Shown: in pieces, positions 8,989 to 16,079 of the stretch
Layout of the letters: the number at the start of each line of letters is the position of its first letter
Numbering within the stretch: position 1 is the first letter of the stretch
Assembly (NCBI GenBank): GCA_905199755.1
Contig: CAJKHT010000003.1
Span: forward strand, 1-64,000
DNA length: 64,000 nucleotides
Reading direction: 5' to 3'
Origin: an uncultured Eubacteriales bacterium
GTDB taxonomy: Bacteria; Bacillota; Clostridia; UBA1381
Notes under the pieces: generated by a model
What the model was told of the DNA's origin: nothing
The model's database searches: none
The model's input: only the letters and a program-made list of their open reading frames with translations
Translations under genes and position numbers: made by a program

Positions 8989-10725
8989 TTATCTGTTTAT
9001 AACATTCCAAAGCATTTTTGCCGCCTGAGCACGAGTCATATTTTCTTTCGGGGAAAAATTGCCCTCGCCCGTACCGCTTATAACCCCTGCTTTTCCGAGC
9101 GATGAAACGGCAGCCTTTGCATACTCCGCAATTTCTTTATCATCATTGAATTCCGTAGCAGCTTCTCCGTCGTTAAGCTGCATAAATCTGTAAATCATGA
9201 CGGCTGCGTCCTGTCTGGTGATAAAATCGTTTCTGCCGAATTTCCCGTCCGCACCGAGTACATATCCTTTTTCATATGCCCCGGCAATATACGGATAACT
9301 CCAGTCTGTCGGCACACAATCGGAAAACGGTACCTCCGTATTTTCGTTTATATCAACTCCGAATGTAAGAACAAGCATTTTCACAAACTGCTCACGCGTC
9401 ACATTTTCACCCGGAGCAAATTTACCGCCGCCCATTCCTCCTATAATATTTCTCTTTGCAAGCTCAGCTACGGCATCGGCTGCCCATGCATATCCGTCCA
9501 TATCCGTGAAGTTAGATGACGTATCTCTGTTCACATCAGCCGCAGGTGTAACCGGCGGTACCGTAACCGATGAACCCGTTGTGCCGGTACGTGAACCACC
9601 GCCACCGCCGCCTCCGCCGCCCGGTGTATTATCGGACGAAGATGAATTTGCCGCTTCCAAAGCAAATTTATTTATATCTGCCGCAAAATCGGCTATATCC
9701 GTATATTCGGCTCTCCTGCCGTTATAGGCAAGCTTCAACGCATTTGTTTCATTACGCTCCAAAATATTTCTGTCAATACCTTTTATGTATTCCGAAAATC
9801 CGCTGCCTGAGGACGGATTATCAATTATATTCTTATATCCTACCCATGACGAAGCGTTGTTTATCACATTCAGTATCATTTTCTGTGAGGTTTTTTCGCA
9901 GAATTCCACGGAGGTTTTTGCATCCTTTAATATTTCAAGCGCATCTGTGTAGGTTTTTTCTTTAACCTCCCTGCCCAGTGCCGTCATCGGATCATTTCCC
10001 TCGTATTTATTCCAAAGTGCAGCTCTTCCGAGTCCTGAAAATATATTTTTTATATACTCCTCAATCTGTGTTCTGTTTTCCTCCGACGGAGTACATTTTT
10101 TCAATCTTGCATATCCGCATGCCGAATAAAATCCGCCGCATGCATCCTCTTTTGTTTTATATCCGCCGTCCTGCCTTGCCGCAAGCCATGATAAAATCAC
10201 ATTGCTTTTATATTCGTCCTCCAGCGCCGAATAATAATCAGTTTCGCCGCTGTCCGCTTCAAGCACGGTAAACAATCCGTCGGCTATAAGCTTTTTTGTT
10301 TCTTCCTCCGATGCCTTATTAAGTTTTTCAAGCATATCCGCCACCAAAGCATCATCTATCAGAATAAACCCGCACTCAGCATTGTCAAGTCCGCCGCCGT
10401 TTACAAATGCCGTATAATTTCCGTTTTTCCCGGACGGAGCAATTTTAAATCTGAATATGAACTGTCCGTCTTTATCGGCATACGTATGCATAAAGTATGC
10501 AATCTTATCATCGCTTACATTTCCTATCCCGTCTGTCAGATAGGCATTGCTGACCGCCTTAACCGTAACTCTCGCATTTGCCTGCGCCGTTCCCGTTATT
10601 TCTATCTGCTTTGTTTTGGTATCAAACAAAGCAGACGCATCACCGTATGCCATACAGGAAAACATACTTCCCGTTATCATTGCCGATGACAATATAGGTA
10701 TTAGAATAAACTTGTTTTTTCTCAC
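8989..10725 (-). CDS. Surface protein with C-terminal SLH repeats after a poly-Gly linker (cluster A copy)
   Basis: The product is 578 residues and starts at GTG (10725), with AAAGGA 10 bases upstream. After a signal peptide (about 1-27) comes an Ig-like beta segment (about 35-120), then a mostly helical region (about 125-360). A run of nine glycines follows at about residue 370-380. Three SLH repeats occupy about residues 405-578 (NFTDMDGYAWAADAV, FSDCVPTDWSYPYIAGAY and a third ending in NMTRAQAAKMLWN). The protein should be anchored non-covalently to the cell wall with its N-terminal part exposed. It is the partner of the SLH-N protein at 6105-8969. The poly-Gly tract is encoded by repetitive GGC/GGA-type codons. 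Confidence 0.87.
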   Translation of the reverse strand: MRKNKFILIPILSSAMITGSMFSCMAYGDASALFDTKTKQIEITGTAQANARVTVKAVSNAYLTDGIGNVSDDKIAYFMHTYADKDGQFIFRFKIAPSGKNGNYTAFVNGGGLDNAECGFILIDDALVADMLEKLNKASEEETKKLIADGLFTVLEADSGETDYYSALEDEYKSNVILSWLAARQDGGYKTKEDACGGFYSACGYARLKKCTPSEENRTQIEEYIKNIFSGLGRAALWNKYEGNDPMTALGREVKEKTYTDALEILKDAKTSVEFCEKTSQKMILNVINNASSWVGYKNIIDNPSSGSGFSEYIKGIDRNILERNETNALKLAYNGRRAEYTDIADFAADINKFALEAANSSSSDNTPGGGGGGGGGSRTGTTGSSVTVPPVTPAADVNRDTSSNFTDMDGYAWAADAVAELAKRNIIGGMGGGKFAPGENVTREQFVKMLVLTFGVDINENTEVPFSDCVPTDWSYPYIAGAYEKGYVLGADGKFGRNDFITRQDAAVMIYRFMQLNDGEAATEFNDDKEIAEYAKAAVSSLGKAGVISGTGEGNFSPKENMTRAQAAKMLWNVINR

Positions 10726-10756
10726 GGTATAACCGTCCTTTCCTCATATACAGTTA

Positions 10757-13700
10757 TCAATAATTTCCGAAACCCCAGCGTGTATTGATATTACCCGACT
10801 GATTGCTCCAGTTCGGCGCAAGACCTCTTTCCGCAAGCTTCTCGACACAGTTCATTTCACGCTGCCAAAAGCTGCTGCCCTTGCTTCCGCTGCCGCTGTC
10901 TCCGACTCCGAAAGCAAATCTGCTCACCGCCGTCTCTCCTCTGCCGACAGTTTTTAAAATATCCTTGAGTGCGCTGATGTTATCGAGCGAAATTGCGCAC
11001 TCATATGTCGTCAGCATGTTTTCATCATCGCGCTTTATAACCAGCTGACCGTCCTTTCCTCCCTTTTCCGACGCGTCCATCGCACCGACAGGTACTTCAA
11101 GCGGCGCATTGGTTGGATAGTAATTCTGGAAATGCGTCCCCGGTGCCACAACGCGGTATATTTCAGTGCCTCCGTCCGTTGTCGCAGTCAAATCAAACTC
11201 GTAATCAATTCCGGCTTTCAGTCCCTTGTAATAATATTCATCATCCGTAAACAAATCATCGGGATTTGTTTCAAGCGGCTTGAAACCAAGCTGCAAACAA
11301 TCGAAATTCCACGGGAACAAATACGGATTTTCCTTAAACGGTGCCTTTTTCGTCTGCTCCGCATCGGGAATTTGCGCATAAACATAGAAATTCTTATCGT
11401 CCCATGCGGTTTTTAATGTATACATCACCTTATCCGCCTTTGACGGATCGTTGCTTAAAATCTCTTTTGCCTTTGACGGATCGAGCGCAGCAGATGTAGT
11501 GTCAATAACACCGTTATTAATCATTGTCACACCGGTAATGCTATCCCAGTCCGAAAAGTCGCCGTCAACCTTTATCGACTTCTTGGGAGCATATGCAAGC
11601 TGTATTGTCTGCTCACCTTTTTGGACGCTGTCGCTGCCGTCAAGCTTAAGCTCATATCCGATAAGGTATCTGTTCATATCATTTTCTTTTATCTGCTCTG
11701 CCTGCACCGACAGTATTCTGCTCTGTGCCATTTCAAGGTTTTCGAATTTTACCGTATCTGATTTCAGTGACCAGCCCTCCGGCGCTTTTATTTTCATTTC
11801 TCCGCTCACGGTTTTATTTGTTACGTTTTCCACCTTTATATCTATGGAAGCCGTATTATCCAGCGGTTTTACAAAGTTCTGCGGATGAATGACAATCATA
11901 TTATCATAACGCATTTCCGCCGAGGCAAGTTTATTTTTCAGTTCCTCTGCGGTAAGGTCCGATACAAGAAAAACCGTTTCCCAATAGTTTATGGGAATTA
12001 CAAGCGTTTCATCATTTCCGCCGCTTATTTCTTTTCCGAGATAATCATAAGCTTTTATGCCGTATGCATCATGAATTACCATTGAGCCGTTGTAGTCCGT
12101 TGCCGAATAAACGGCTGCGGTCGCCTTATGATCCGCATCTCTTTCAAAAACATATCCCCATGTTGACTTTGCATACGGGAATGCTTCGCATTTATATTTT
12201 GTATCTTCCAGAAAATACGTCATTGCAGAATATGCCACAACACACGGATAAGGTGTACGGCTCATTTCATCATACATGTTATGGTCGCCGCCCGAAAAGC
12301 CTTTTCCGTAGGACAGAGCAAACCAAAAATATTTCATCGGTATCTCATTATTTGCCACAAACAAATTCTGTAAATAAGCCGTTGTTACAACCCTTGATAC
12401 CATGAGCTGCTGTTCCATCTGCGTACCTTTAAATTCAGACGGTAAAATTCCGCCCTCTGTCTGCCACATGCCGCCTTTGCCCTTGCCCCTTGAATACAGC
12501 TTATCCATATTCATCTGTTCCTTAAGAGCCGAAATCAATCCCATGCTCGGGGTTGAATACGCATGGTTTACCGAACCGTCGTTATATCCCGTGTCCTTTG
12601 AGCCCTGCGCATATAAGCTGTCGCGCTGATATGCCGTTGAGCCTCCCGCTATAAGGCTGACATCGGGCATTTCCGCTTTAACCTTTTGATATATAAGCTT
12701 TGACATATCACGGTAATCCTGTGTGTCGCCGGTTCTCCATGTCCAGCCGTGTACCCACGGCTCATTCCATATTTCCCAATTGTTTACCGTTCCGTAAAAC
12801 GGCTTGATAAGGTGATAGACCATTTCTGCCTGCGCTTCTTTGTTTTTCGGCATATTCTGATGAAGTGCCGGAATTGAGCCGTCCGCAAGCGGTGTTACAT
12901 TCCATGGCATATTATAGTTAACCGCACCCAGAACACTTATACCGTGTTTTTTATAATTGTTTATTTCCTCCCATGCTTTCTCTATATTCGCTCTGCCCTC
13001 ATCATTACCCTCTTCGTCCCAGTACGGACCGTCCTCTGTCGGCTTAACATATGAGGGGTCCGCATGAGGTACGGAACGCGTCCATTTTACACCGATTTTT
13101 TCACCTATCAGTATTTCCGTTTCCAAATCCCCCTCCGATCGGAAATTAAGTCCGAACGGCGAGTCGGGTTTTAAGCCCTCGGCGGCTTTTCTGATTATTC
13201 CGAAGCCGTAAGGATTTACACTCACAAGCTCATTATTTATGTATAAATCAATTTCTGCCGTGTACCAGCCCGGTTCCTTTACAGGATCGAGCATACAATA
13301 GATGTCGTCTGCTCTGCCCGGGGCAACAGAAAAATCATATGTTTTTGAGGATATTTCCTCCTGCCCCTTATACTTCACTTTTACCTCTGCTCTGCCTTTT
13401 GCATAACTTTTAAGCATTTCACCCACCACCGTGAATTTGCATCTCGGTGACGGCGGATTTTCGGGTGCATAATCATAGAGTGCGGTCACATCGTCAAAAG
13501 CAAAATTCAAAACAGTGCAATGCTCCGTTCCCTGTGAATATAAATTTATATTTCTTATTCCGTTATTCAGATTTAAAGTACTGCCGTTCATGGTTATTTT
13601 TATGAACTTAATCTCTGTCGGTTCAAAATCATAGTAGCAGGTGGTCGACAGGTAGCTCAGTCCCTCATATATTGTTTTCCATGTGCTTCCGTCTGCCGAA

Positions 13701-14011
13701 ACCGCCGCCGAAAAGCTATACTGATATTTATTTCCCTGTTCAAATGAAATGCCCAGCGCTCCGACCGTTTTCTTTTCCTTAAACTCTGCCTTAAGCCATT
13801 CTCCCTCGCCGCGTGCATTCCACATTGTTGTCATATCGTCATCTATTCCGTGTTCCGGAACATATCCGCTGTTCTGATAGGAGCTGCATGTGACCTCCTC
13901 TATCTGCTTTTCTATTTTATACTTATCCATAACTACGCTGTCAGCGTATGCACATACTCCCGCAAGCAGTATTGATATACCGAAAATCATGCCCAAAAAG
14001 CTTTTTTTCAT
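10757..14011 (-). CDS. Secreted glycoside hydrolase, clan GH-A (GH39/GH5-like), with N-terminal F5/8 domain and C-terminal CBM9-like domain
   Basis: The product is 1084 residues from the ATG at 14011, which has GGAGG 11 bases upstream; the ATG at 14035 has no ribosome site. A signal peptide (about 1-24) is followed by an F5/8 discoidin domain (about 30-160). A beta-sandwich region then leads into a TIM barrel. The barrel shows the clan GH-A pair: acid/base Glu in WEIWNEPW (about residue 414) and a likely nucleophile Glu in WQTEGG (about residue 517). The C-terminal 300 residues begin KSIKVDGDFSDWDSITG, the usual opening of CBM9/DOMON-type sugar-binding domains. It heads cluster A, with a promoter and inverted repeat upstream. 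GH39 is my best family guess; the substrate is not determinable. Confidence 0.82.
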   Translation of the reverse strand: MKKSFLGMIFGISILLAGVCAYADSVVMDKYKIEKQIEEVTCSSYQNSGYVPEHGIDDDMTTMWNARGEGEWLKAEFKEKKTVGALGISFEQGNKYQYSFSAAVSADGSTWKTIYEGLSYLSTTCYYDFEPTEIKFIKITMNGSTLNLNNGIRNINLYSQGTEHCTVLNFAFDDVTALYDYAPENPPSPRCKFTVVGEMLKSYAKGRAEVKVKYKGQEEISSKTYDFSVAPGRADDIYCMLDPVKEPGWYTAEIDLYINNELVSVNPYGFGIIRKAAEGLKPDSPFGLNFRSEGDLETEILIGEKIGVKWTRSVPHADPSYVKPTEDGPYWDEEGNDEGRANIEKAWEEINNYKKHGISVLGAVNYNMPWNVTPLADGSIPALHQNMPKNKEAQAEMVYHLIKPFYGTVNNWEIWNEPWVHGWTWRTGDTQDYRDMSKLIYQKVKAEMPDVSLIAGGSTAYQRDSLYAQGSKDTGYNDGSVNHAYSTPSMGLISALKEQMNMDKLYSRGKGKGGMWQTEGGILPSEFKGTQMEQQLMVSRVVTTAYLQNLFVANNEIPMKYFWFALSYGKGFSGGDHNMYDEMSRTPYPCVVAYSAMTYFLEDTKYKCEAFPYAKSTWGYVFERDADHKATAAVYSATDYNGSMVIHDAYGIKAYDYLGKEISGGNDETLVIPINYWETVFLVSDLTAEELKNKLASAEMRYDNMIVIHPQNFVKPLDNTASIDIKVENVTNKTVSGEMKIKAPEGWSLKSDTVKFENLEMAQSRILSVQAEQIKENDMNRYLIGYELKLDGSDSVQKGEQTIQLAYAPKKSIKVDGDFSDWDSITGVTMINNGVIDTTSAALDPSKAKEILSNDPSKADKVMYTLKTAWDDKNFYVYAQIPDAEQTKKAPFKENPYLFPWNFDCLQLGFKPLETNPDDLFTDDEYYYKGLKAGIDYEFDLTATTDGGTEIYRVVAPGTHFQNYYPTNAPLEVPVGAMDASEKGGKDGQLVIKRDDENMLTTYECAISLDNISALKDILKTVGRGETAVSRFAFGVGDSGSGSKGSSFWQREMNCVEKLAERGLAPNWSNQSGNINTRWGFGNY

Positions 14012-14073
14012 TGTATTGCAATCCTCCGTTTTCATAAGATTACGTTCTGATTCATACTTTCCTCATAATATAC

Positions 14074-14089
14074 ATTATACATCATTATA
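14074..14089 (-). promoter_or_regulatory. Candidate promoter -10 elements for cluster A
   Basis: On the minus strand two TATAAT hexamers occur at 14084-14089 and 14074-14079, about 65-75 bases before the ATG at 14011. No hexamer close to TTGACA is found 16-19 bases upstream of either. Such a promoter would probably need an activator. A large inverted repeat sits where the -35 should be. Confidence 0.5.
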
Positions 14090-14098
14090 TTTTTTTTA

Positions 14099-14137
14099 CT
14101 ATCAGAATAGTGACCTTACTTAACACTATTTTGATAG
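14099..14137. repeat. 14-bp inverted repeat overlapping the -35 region of cluster A (candidate operator)
   Basis: The arm CTATCAGAATAGTG (14099-14112) is followed after 11 bases by CACTATTTTGATAG (14124-14137). The second arm is the reverse complement of the first with one mismatch. It lies immediately upstream of the two TATAAT hexamers, the right place for an activator or repressor dimer. It could instead be a terminal repeat of an inserted element, because the mobile scar starts about 55 bases further on. Confidence 0.5.
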
Positions 14138-14192
14138 CAAAAATAAGCCGACACCGTCTTTTGCCAAACAGGCAAACTAATTTTTCACATGA

Positions 14193-14245
14193 ATCGAGTA
14201 GAGGCTAACCCTTAATGAGCTTCGCCCCTCTCACACCACCGGAAA
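14193..14245 (-). mobile_element. Remnant 3' end of a group II intron (domains V/VI)
   Basis: On the minus strand the sequence contains CCGGTGGTGTGAGAGG, then an imperfect stem, then CCTCTACTCGAT. This is the pattern I know from the 3' ends of many bacterial group II introns, covering the end of domain V, domain VI with its bulged branch-point A, and the splice junction. The domain VI arms AGAGG and CCTCT pair. Nothing of the rest of the intron or of its reverse transcriptase is present; the upstream side joins directly to an unrelated surface-protein fragment. The identification rests on recalled consensus, not on a search. Confidence 0.6.
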
Positions 14246-14551
14246 GTCTTTGACATTAACACAAAAATTGTTTCATCAATGACCTTATATGCAAAATGGG
14301 TTGAAAACCCCGGTGATAACAGTAAGAATGAGCTTGTGCTGACAGTCGTCAAAAAGGACGCTTCTGTTTTCGGAGAAACAAAGGAAAATGATGTATCCCC
14401 TGTTATACGGAACGGAAGAACAATGCTCCCGGCACGCTTTGTTGCGGAAAATCTTGGAGCAACTGTTTTGTGGAATGAAGAAAAACAGCTTGTATCAATA
14501 AACGGTAAAAACGAGAACGATGAAAATGTGTTGATTCTTATCACAATACTG
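14243..14551 (+). pseudogene. Fragment of a surface-protein gene: Flg_new repeat end plus copper-amine-oxidase-like stalk domain
   Basis: The plus-strand frame reads KVFDINTKIVSSMTLYAKW, which matches the end of a Listeria-Bacteroides (Flg_new) repeat. It continues into NGRTMLPARFVAENLGATVLW, the core of the stalk domain found in many Clostridium surface proteins and named after the copper amine oxidase N-terminus. Both ends are cut: the left end abuts the group II intron remnant and the right end abuts the integrase remnant on the opposite strand near 14551. No start codon with a ribosome site precedes it. It is therefore a gene shard, not a small gene. The frame happens to stay open to 14566. 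Confidence 0.75.
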
Positions 14552-15075
14552 TCAATGAATTTATAAAACTCATCTTTTGTCCAAAACTTCATCTCATCAG
14601 CCTTGTTTTTACCCATTCCGCCTGCTTTGCGGCAAGGATTATTCTGCAAGTCATAATATCGGACTGCATAATTGAATACCGCCGTAAGCTGATTGTTAAT
14701 TTTTCTGAGATATGTCTGTGAATATCCTTGTGAAATTAATTGATTCTGCCATTTATGAATATCAGCAGCGTTTATACCGTTCATTCACTTGTTTGAGAAA
14801 TACGGTAAGATTTTCGAATCTATTATGTATTTCTTATTTCTCATAGCATTCTCTCGAAGCCGAGGAGTCATATCTTCGTAATAGAGCTTTAAAAATTCTT
14901 GAAAGTTCATATTAAAATCTGCTTGCTGTGACGCAAGAAAATTTCTGACATACTCCTCAGCCTCTCGTTTTGTAGCGAAACCGCGTTTTGTTGTTTTTCT
15001 GCGAACACCCTGCCAACCTGTATATCTGAATTGAATCAGCCACTTTCCTGTTTTCTTGTCTTTCTCCGCCTTCAT
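14552..15075 (-). pseudogene. Truncated tyrosine integrase with internal stop (Tn916-type)
   Basis: From the ATG at 15075 the frame encodes an arm-binding N-terminal domain (KTGKWLIQFRYTGW, then TKREAEEYV) and the start of the SAM-like core-binding domain. It meets a TGA at 14785-14787 after SNK. The same frame continues at once as MNGINAADIHKWQNQL and YLRKINNQLTAVFNYAVRYY, ending near KFWTKDEFYKFIDSI. This is the expected continuation of one integrase up to the beginning of the catalytic domain. The whole catalytic domain with its Arg-His-Arg-Tyr residues is missing and is replaced from about 14551 by the surface-protein shard. So the integrase is dead twice, by a nonsense mutation and by a 3' truncation. 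It lies 3 bases after the excisionase gene. Confidence 0.85.
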
Positions 15076-15078
15076 AAA

Positions 15079-15273
15079 TCAAGCCTCCTTTGCATTGTAA
15101 CCAAACCATTGCTTTTCAAAGTATCCTTTCGGCACTTTCCCTGCGATTACAATAAAACCATCTTTACCAAGCTCCTTGTTCAGCTTTCTTATGATTTTAT
15201 AAGTATATCCCATAGATACACCCAACATATCCGAAAGCTCACGAGCCGTAATATAAATTTTGTTATCCGCCAT
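15079..15273 (-). CDS. Excisionase-like winged-helix protein (Xis)
   Basis: This 64-residue protein starts at the ATG at 15273, with GGAGG 8 bases upstream; the longer frame from 15306 has no ribosome site. It reads IYITARELSDMLGVSMGYTYKIIRKLNKEL, a DNA-binding helix-turn-helix of the excisionase (MerR-like) class found upstream of Tn916-family integrases. The frame is intact and ends YFEKQWFGYN, as is usual for these proteins. It overlaps none of its neighbours and is followed after 3 bases by the broken integrase. A strong promoter (15319-15347) lies directly upstream. Without an integrase it cannot promote excision by itself. Confidence 0.78.
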   Translation of the reverse strand: MADNKIYITARELSDMLGVSMGYTYKIIRKLNKELGKDGFIVIAGKVPKGYFEKQWFGYNAKEA

Positions 15274-15305
15274 ACAAATTACCTCCGTAATCCGTTGTTG
15301 CGGCA

Positions 15306-15338
15306 TCGCTACATTCGCATTACAGCGTAGTCGCTACA
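15306..15338. repeat. Direct repeat TCGCTACA flanking the xis promoter -10 (candidate operator)
   Basis: TCGCTACA occurs at 15306-15313 and again at 15331-15338, 25 bases apart. One copy lies in the promoter spacer and the other just downstream of the -10. The position suggests repressor binding, most simply by the divergent XRE regulator that is now broken. Confidence 0.5.
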
Positions 15339-15347
15339 ATATGTCAA
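15319..15347 (-). promoter_or_regulatory. Sigma-A promoter of the excisionase-integrase remnant
   Basis: On the minus strand TTGACA (15342-15347) is followed after 17 bases by TGTAAT (15319-15324). The -35 is a perfect match and the spacing is ideal. The excisionase ATG lies about 45 bases downstream. Confidence 0.75.
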
Positions 15348-15404
15348 GGAGTAATTTTGAATTTTAATAGTTTTGTAACATGTGATGATTTTTGTTAAAT
15401 GGTA

Positions 15405-15433
15405 TGGACCTTTTCATTTTTATGTATTATAAT
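15405..15433 (+). promoter_or_regulatory. Promoter of the XRE regulator remnant
   Basis: TGGACC (15405-15410) and a perfect TATAAT (15428-15433) are 17 bases apart, 35 bases before the ATG at 15468. Confidence 0.55.
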
Positions 15434-15467
15434 AATAGCGATCAAACTACAAAAGGAATGAAATATT

Positions 15468-16026
15468 ATGACTATCGGTGAAAAAATAAAATATTTCCGC
15501 ACACGCATAGGCATAACGCAAGCAAAGTTGGCTGAGCTTTCTGGAATACACCCATGTCCATAAGAAAATATGAAACGAACAAAATGGTGCCGCAGGCTCC
15601 GCAAATTGACAGAATAGCAGAAGCTCTTGGCATAAGCTCTTTTGCGATTGCCGGAATTGAGAATAATATATGGCTTGAAACAGTTGGGGATTTTATGGGA
15701 CTAATGATTATGCTCATAAAGACAAAAATCATATCATTAAACGGCGAAAGAGAAGAAAACGTATGCTGAATTCCAAAACTGTCGGCATTGAAACAAATCC
15801 GTTTATCTCAAATTTCTTCAATGCAAAAAATGATAGTGCAGAGATTTCTGCAAATAAAATTATGTACTACTTAAAATCCGATAAAATATTGAGTGATATT
15901 TTGAAATGGGAGCGGATAAATCACAGATATGAAAAATGTGCCGCTGAAATTCGCGGCACATCGGATAAGGAACTTATAAATATTTTGAACAGCTTAAAAG
16001 AGCAAAAAGAAGTTATTTTTTTATAA
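15468..16026 (+). pseudogene. XRE-family helix-turn-helix regulator with two frameshifts
   Basis: The ATG at 15468 (AAGGA 10-11 bases upstream) opens MTIGEKIKYFRTRIGITQAKLAELSGIHP, a standard XRE DNA-binding helix-turn-helix, then stops at about 15552. Shifting frame there gives SIRKYETNKMVPQAPQIDRIAEALGI, the natural continuation of such repressors. A second shift near 15765 gives the C-terminal effector part ending at 16026 (ILKWERINHRYEKC). Three frames are needed to rebuild one protein of about 185 residues, so the gene is a pseudogene unless both sites are sequencing errors. It diverges from the excisionase and probably once controlled it. Confidence 0.82.
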
Positions 16027-16035
16027 TATTACCCA

Positions 16036-16056
16036 CGAAAAAACCACGTTTTTTCG
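16036..16056. repeat. Short AT-rich inverted repeat between convergent genes
   Basis: CGAAAAAAC (16036-16044) and GTTTTTTCG (16048-16056) form a perfect 9-bp stem with a 3-base loop, between the stop of the XRE remnant and the stop of the cluster B LamG protein. It may act as a weak bidirectional terminator, but the stem is poor in G and C. Confidence 0.35.
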
Positions 16057-16079
16057 ATATGGCAGCGTCAGTATATCGG

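Noticed and set aside
14160..14176. Small hairpin TTTGCC-GGCAAA as a terminator
   Set aside because: Only six pairs, no gene ends upstream on the plus strand, and the T-run is not adjacent.
14212..14784. Apparent 190-residue minus-strand protein
   Set aside because: Its first part is the middle of the broken integrase and its last part is the reverse of the surface-gene shard, so it is a chimera of two remnants and not a gene.
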